A stretch of 64,000 nt of DNA from Burkholderia sp. SRS-46 (GTDB taxonomy: Bacteria; Pseudomonadota; Gammaproteobacteria; Burkholderiales; Burkholderiaceae), in the NCBI RefSeq assembly GCF_004343775.1, contig NZ_PTXL01000001.1, forward strand, positions 1,054,001 to 1,118,000, in the 5' to 3' direction. The notes below the pieces were generated by a model. It searched no databases. It saw only the letters and a list, made by a program, of their open reading frames with translations, and was not told where the DNA came from. Below, piece by piece: positions 62,780 through 64,000 of this stretch. Made by a program: the position numbers and the translations under genes. How positions within the stretch are numbered: position 1 is the stretch's first letter; every line of letters begins with the position of its first letter.

Positions 62780-64000
62780 TCAGGCGTGCACCACATTCGC
62801 CGCCTCGGCGCGCTGCCGCGCCGGCGTCGTATCGCTGACGATCTGCCCGTTGTCGAGCTTCAGCAGCCGGTCGGCCAGATCGAAGTAGCGGTCGTCGTGC
62901 GTGATCACGATCACGGCCTTGCCGCGCGCGCGCAGCTCGGGCAGCAACTGCTCGTAGAACACCGCCTTGAACGTCGGGTCCTGGTCGGCCGCCCATTCGT
63001 CGAACAGGTAGAATGGCCGGTCCTCCAGATACGCGACGACGAGCGCGAGCCGCTTGCGTTGTCCGGTCGACAGCGCGCGGGTCGAGAACGCGCCGTCGAC
63101 GACCTTCACCTTGTGATCGAGCGCGAGCTTCGCGACCAGCGCGTTCGCGCGGGCATCGGCCTGCGCGCGTGCCGGATCGTCCGGGTCGACGATGCCGAGC
63201 AGCGCGTCGAACAGGTGGAAATCGTTGAACACCGCGCTGAAGCGCTGCCGGTACGCGGCGCGCTCGCCCCAGCCGATCGGCCGGCCGTCGACCTCGATCG
63301 CGCCTTCCTCGGGCTCGTAGAGCCCCGTCAGCACCTTCGCGAGCGTGGTCTTGCCGCTGCCGTTGCCGCCGACGATGAACACCAGCTCGCCGGGCTTCAG
63401 CGTCAGGTCGATCGGCCCGATGCTGAACATGCGCTCGTCGCGCTCATGGAAATACGCATGCGTGACGCCGCGCAGCGTGACCGCGCCGGCGGGCGGGAGC
63501 TCCGGCGCGTCGCTCGCGGGCGGCGCCGTGCGCAGCGCGCCGAACTCGGCCATCACGTCCTCGATGCGCGCGAGCGACACGCGCGCCGCGTTGACGGTCG
63601 GCAGGTTGTTCAACAGCCCGTCGAGCGGCACCAGCATGAACAGGAACACGACCACGTAGCCGGCCGTCGCGCCCGGGTCCGCGTGCACGCCGAGCGCCGG
63701 CCAGAACGCGGCCGCGCCGAGGAACGCATAGAACAGGAAGATGATCCAGCCGACGCCGACCGCATATGCGCTGAACGCGCGGCGGCGGTGGTCGCGCACC
63801 TCGCCGATCGCCGCGCCGAGCTGGCCGTCGACGAACTGGCGCGCGCGCGCGTCGTGCAGCTTCAGCTCCTTCGCGCCGGAGAACAGCGCGCCGAGATAGC
63901 CGAACAGGCGGTCCTGCGCGCGGCCGGCCGCCTCGAGCGCCGCGATCGCGCGGCGGTCGCCGGTGTGATAGCCGAGCGAGCCCGCGACGATGGCCGTCAG
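62780..64000 (-). CDS. orbE: cyclic peptide/siderophore exporter ABC protein OrbE (5' end outside window)
   Basis: C-terminal 406 residues of a fused permease-ATPase of the PvdE-like cyclic peptide exporter family; the frame is open to the right edge, so the first membrane helices are missing. The visible membrane part includes VGVGWIIFLFYAFLGAAAFW. The ATPase has Walker A GGNGSGKTT, signature-like LSTGQRKRLALVVAYLE, the Walker B region PFYLFDEWAADQDP and switch ITHDDRYFDLADRL. The LSTGQ signature and DEWAADQDP are typical of PvdE/SyrD. It probably moves ornibactin or its precursor to the periplasm. It converges with orbB. Confidence 0.92.
   Translation of the reverse strand: MTAIVAGSLGYHTGDRRAIAALEAAGRAQDRLFGYLGALFSGAKELKLHDARARQFVDGQLGAAIGEVRDHRRRAFSAYAVGVGWIIFLFYAFLGAAAFWPALGVHADPGATAGYVVVFLFMLVPLDGLLNNLPTVNAARVSLARIEDVMAEFGALRTAPPASDAPELPPAGAVTLRGVTHAYFHERDERMFSIGPIDLTLKPGELVFIVGGNGSGKTTLAKVLTGLYEPEEGAIEVDGRPIGWGERAAYRQRFSAVFNDFHLFDALLGIVDPDDPARAQADARANALVAKLALDHKVKVVDGAFSTRALSTGQRKRLALVVAYLEDRPFYLFDEWAADQDPTFKAVFYEQLLPELRARGKAVIVITHDDRYFDLADRLLKLDNGQIVSDTTPARQRAEAANVVHA

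Overview
The window looks like chromosomal DNA of a Burkholderia cepacia complex species. Coding sequence is very GC-rich with almost uniform G/C at third codon positions. The right end carries the front half of an ornibactin siderophore locus (orbS-H-G-C-D-F-B, then orbE on the other strand), and immediately to its left lie a chaperone-usher fimbrial operon and an AmrAB-OprA/MexXY-type efflux operon with a divergent TetR gene. I recall this order from B. cenocepacia chromosome 1, but no comparison was run. I see no tRNA, rRNA, insertion sequence, prophage or CRISPR array; most of the window is ordinary core or lineage-specific metabolism.

Layout. 1-4 kb: an M20 peptidase and an MFS transporter (leftward) with a divergent LysR gene. 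3.8-6.6 kb: tRNA 2-selenouridine synthase overlapping an ArsP_1-type permease, then a small unknown protein. 6.6-8.4 kb: nodIJ-type ABC exporter (leftward). 8.7-11 kb: a universal stress protein, then a leftward unit of lexA with two SOS boxes, a small unknown protein and a DUF2939 protein. 11.3-16.4 kb: sulfate uptake sbp-cysTWA and cysB. 16.7-22.5 kb: ribose operon rbsBACRK with a LacI-family operator. 22.8-24.5 kb: a chemoreceptor whose C-terminal tail carries two apparent CG-dinucleotide frameshifts. 25-30 kb: prkA-yeaH-spoVR stress/stationary-phase operon. 30.3-31.6 kb: kgtP-type transporter. 31.9-34.6 kb: two tandem exported agmatine-deiminase-family enzymes. 35-38.2 kb: an alpha/beta hydrolase and a polar amino acid ABC transporter without an ATPase gene. 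38.3-40.4 kb: YoaK-type DUF1275 protein and an M23 peptidase (leftward). About 40.5 kb: a possible small RNA. 40.7-47.3 kb: amrR and amrAB-oprA. 47.4-48.4 kb: a secreted hydrolase. 49-55.3 kb: fimbrial operon ending in an HAF-repeat protein. 55.3-55.7 kb: two tiny leftward reading frames. 55.9-64 kb: ornibactin regulation, uptake and iron release, with orbE running off the end.

The clearest joint functions are these. CysB with Sbp-CysTWA form a sulfate regulon. RbsR encoded inside rbsBACRK probably acts on the palindrome upstream of rbsB. LexA autoregulates and probably co-expresses the downstream small protein. OrbS, under a Fur-like box, drives a promoter whose -35 element overlaps the orbS stop codon and reads into the ferri-ornibactin import and reduction genes. 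AmrR probably acts on a perfect 20-bp palindrome between amrR and amrA. The items most worth a second look are the chemoreceptor tail, the structured segment near 40.5 kb, the HAF-repeat gene in the fimbrial operon, the mnmH-permease overlap, and the small secreted reading frame beside orbS.
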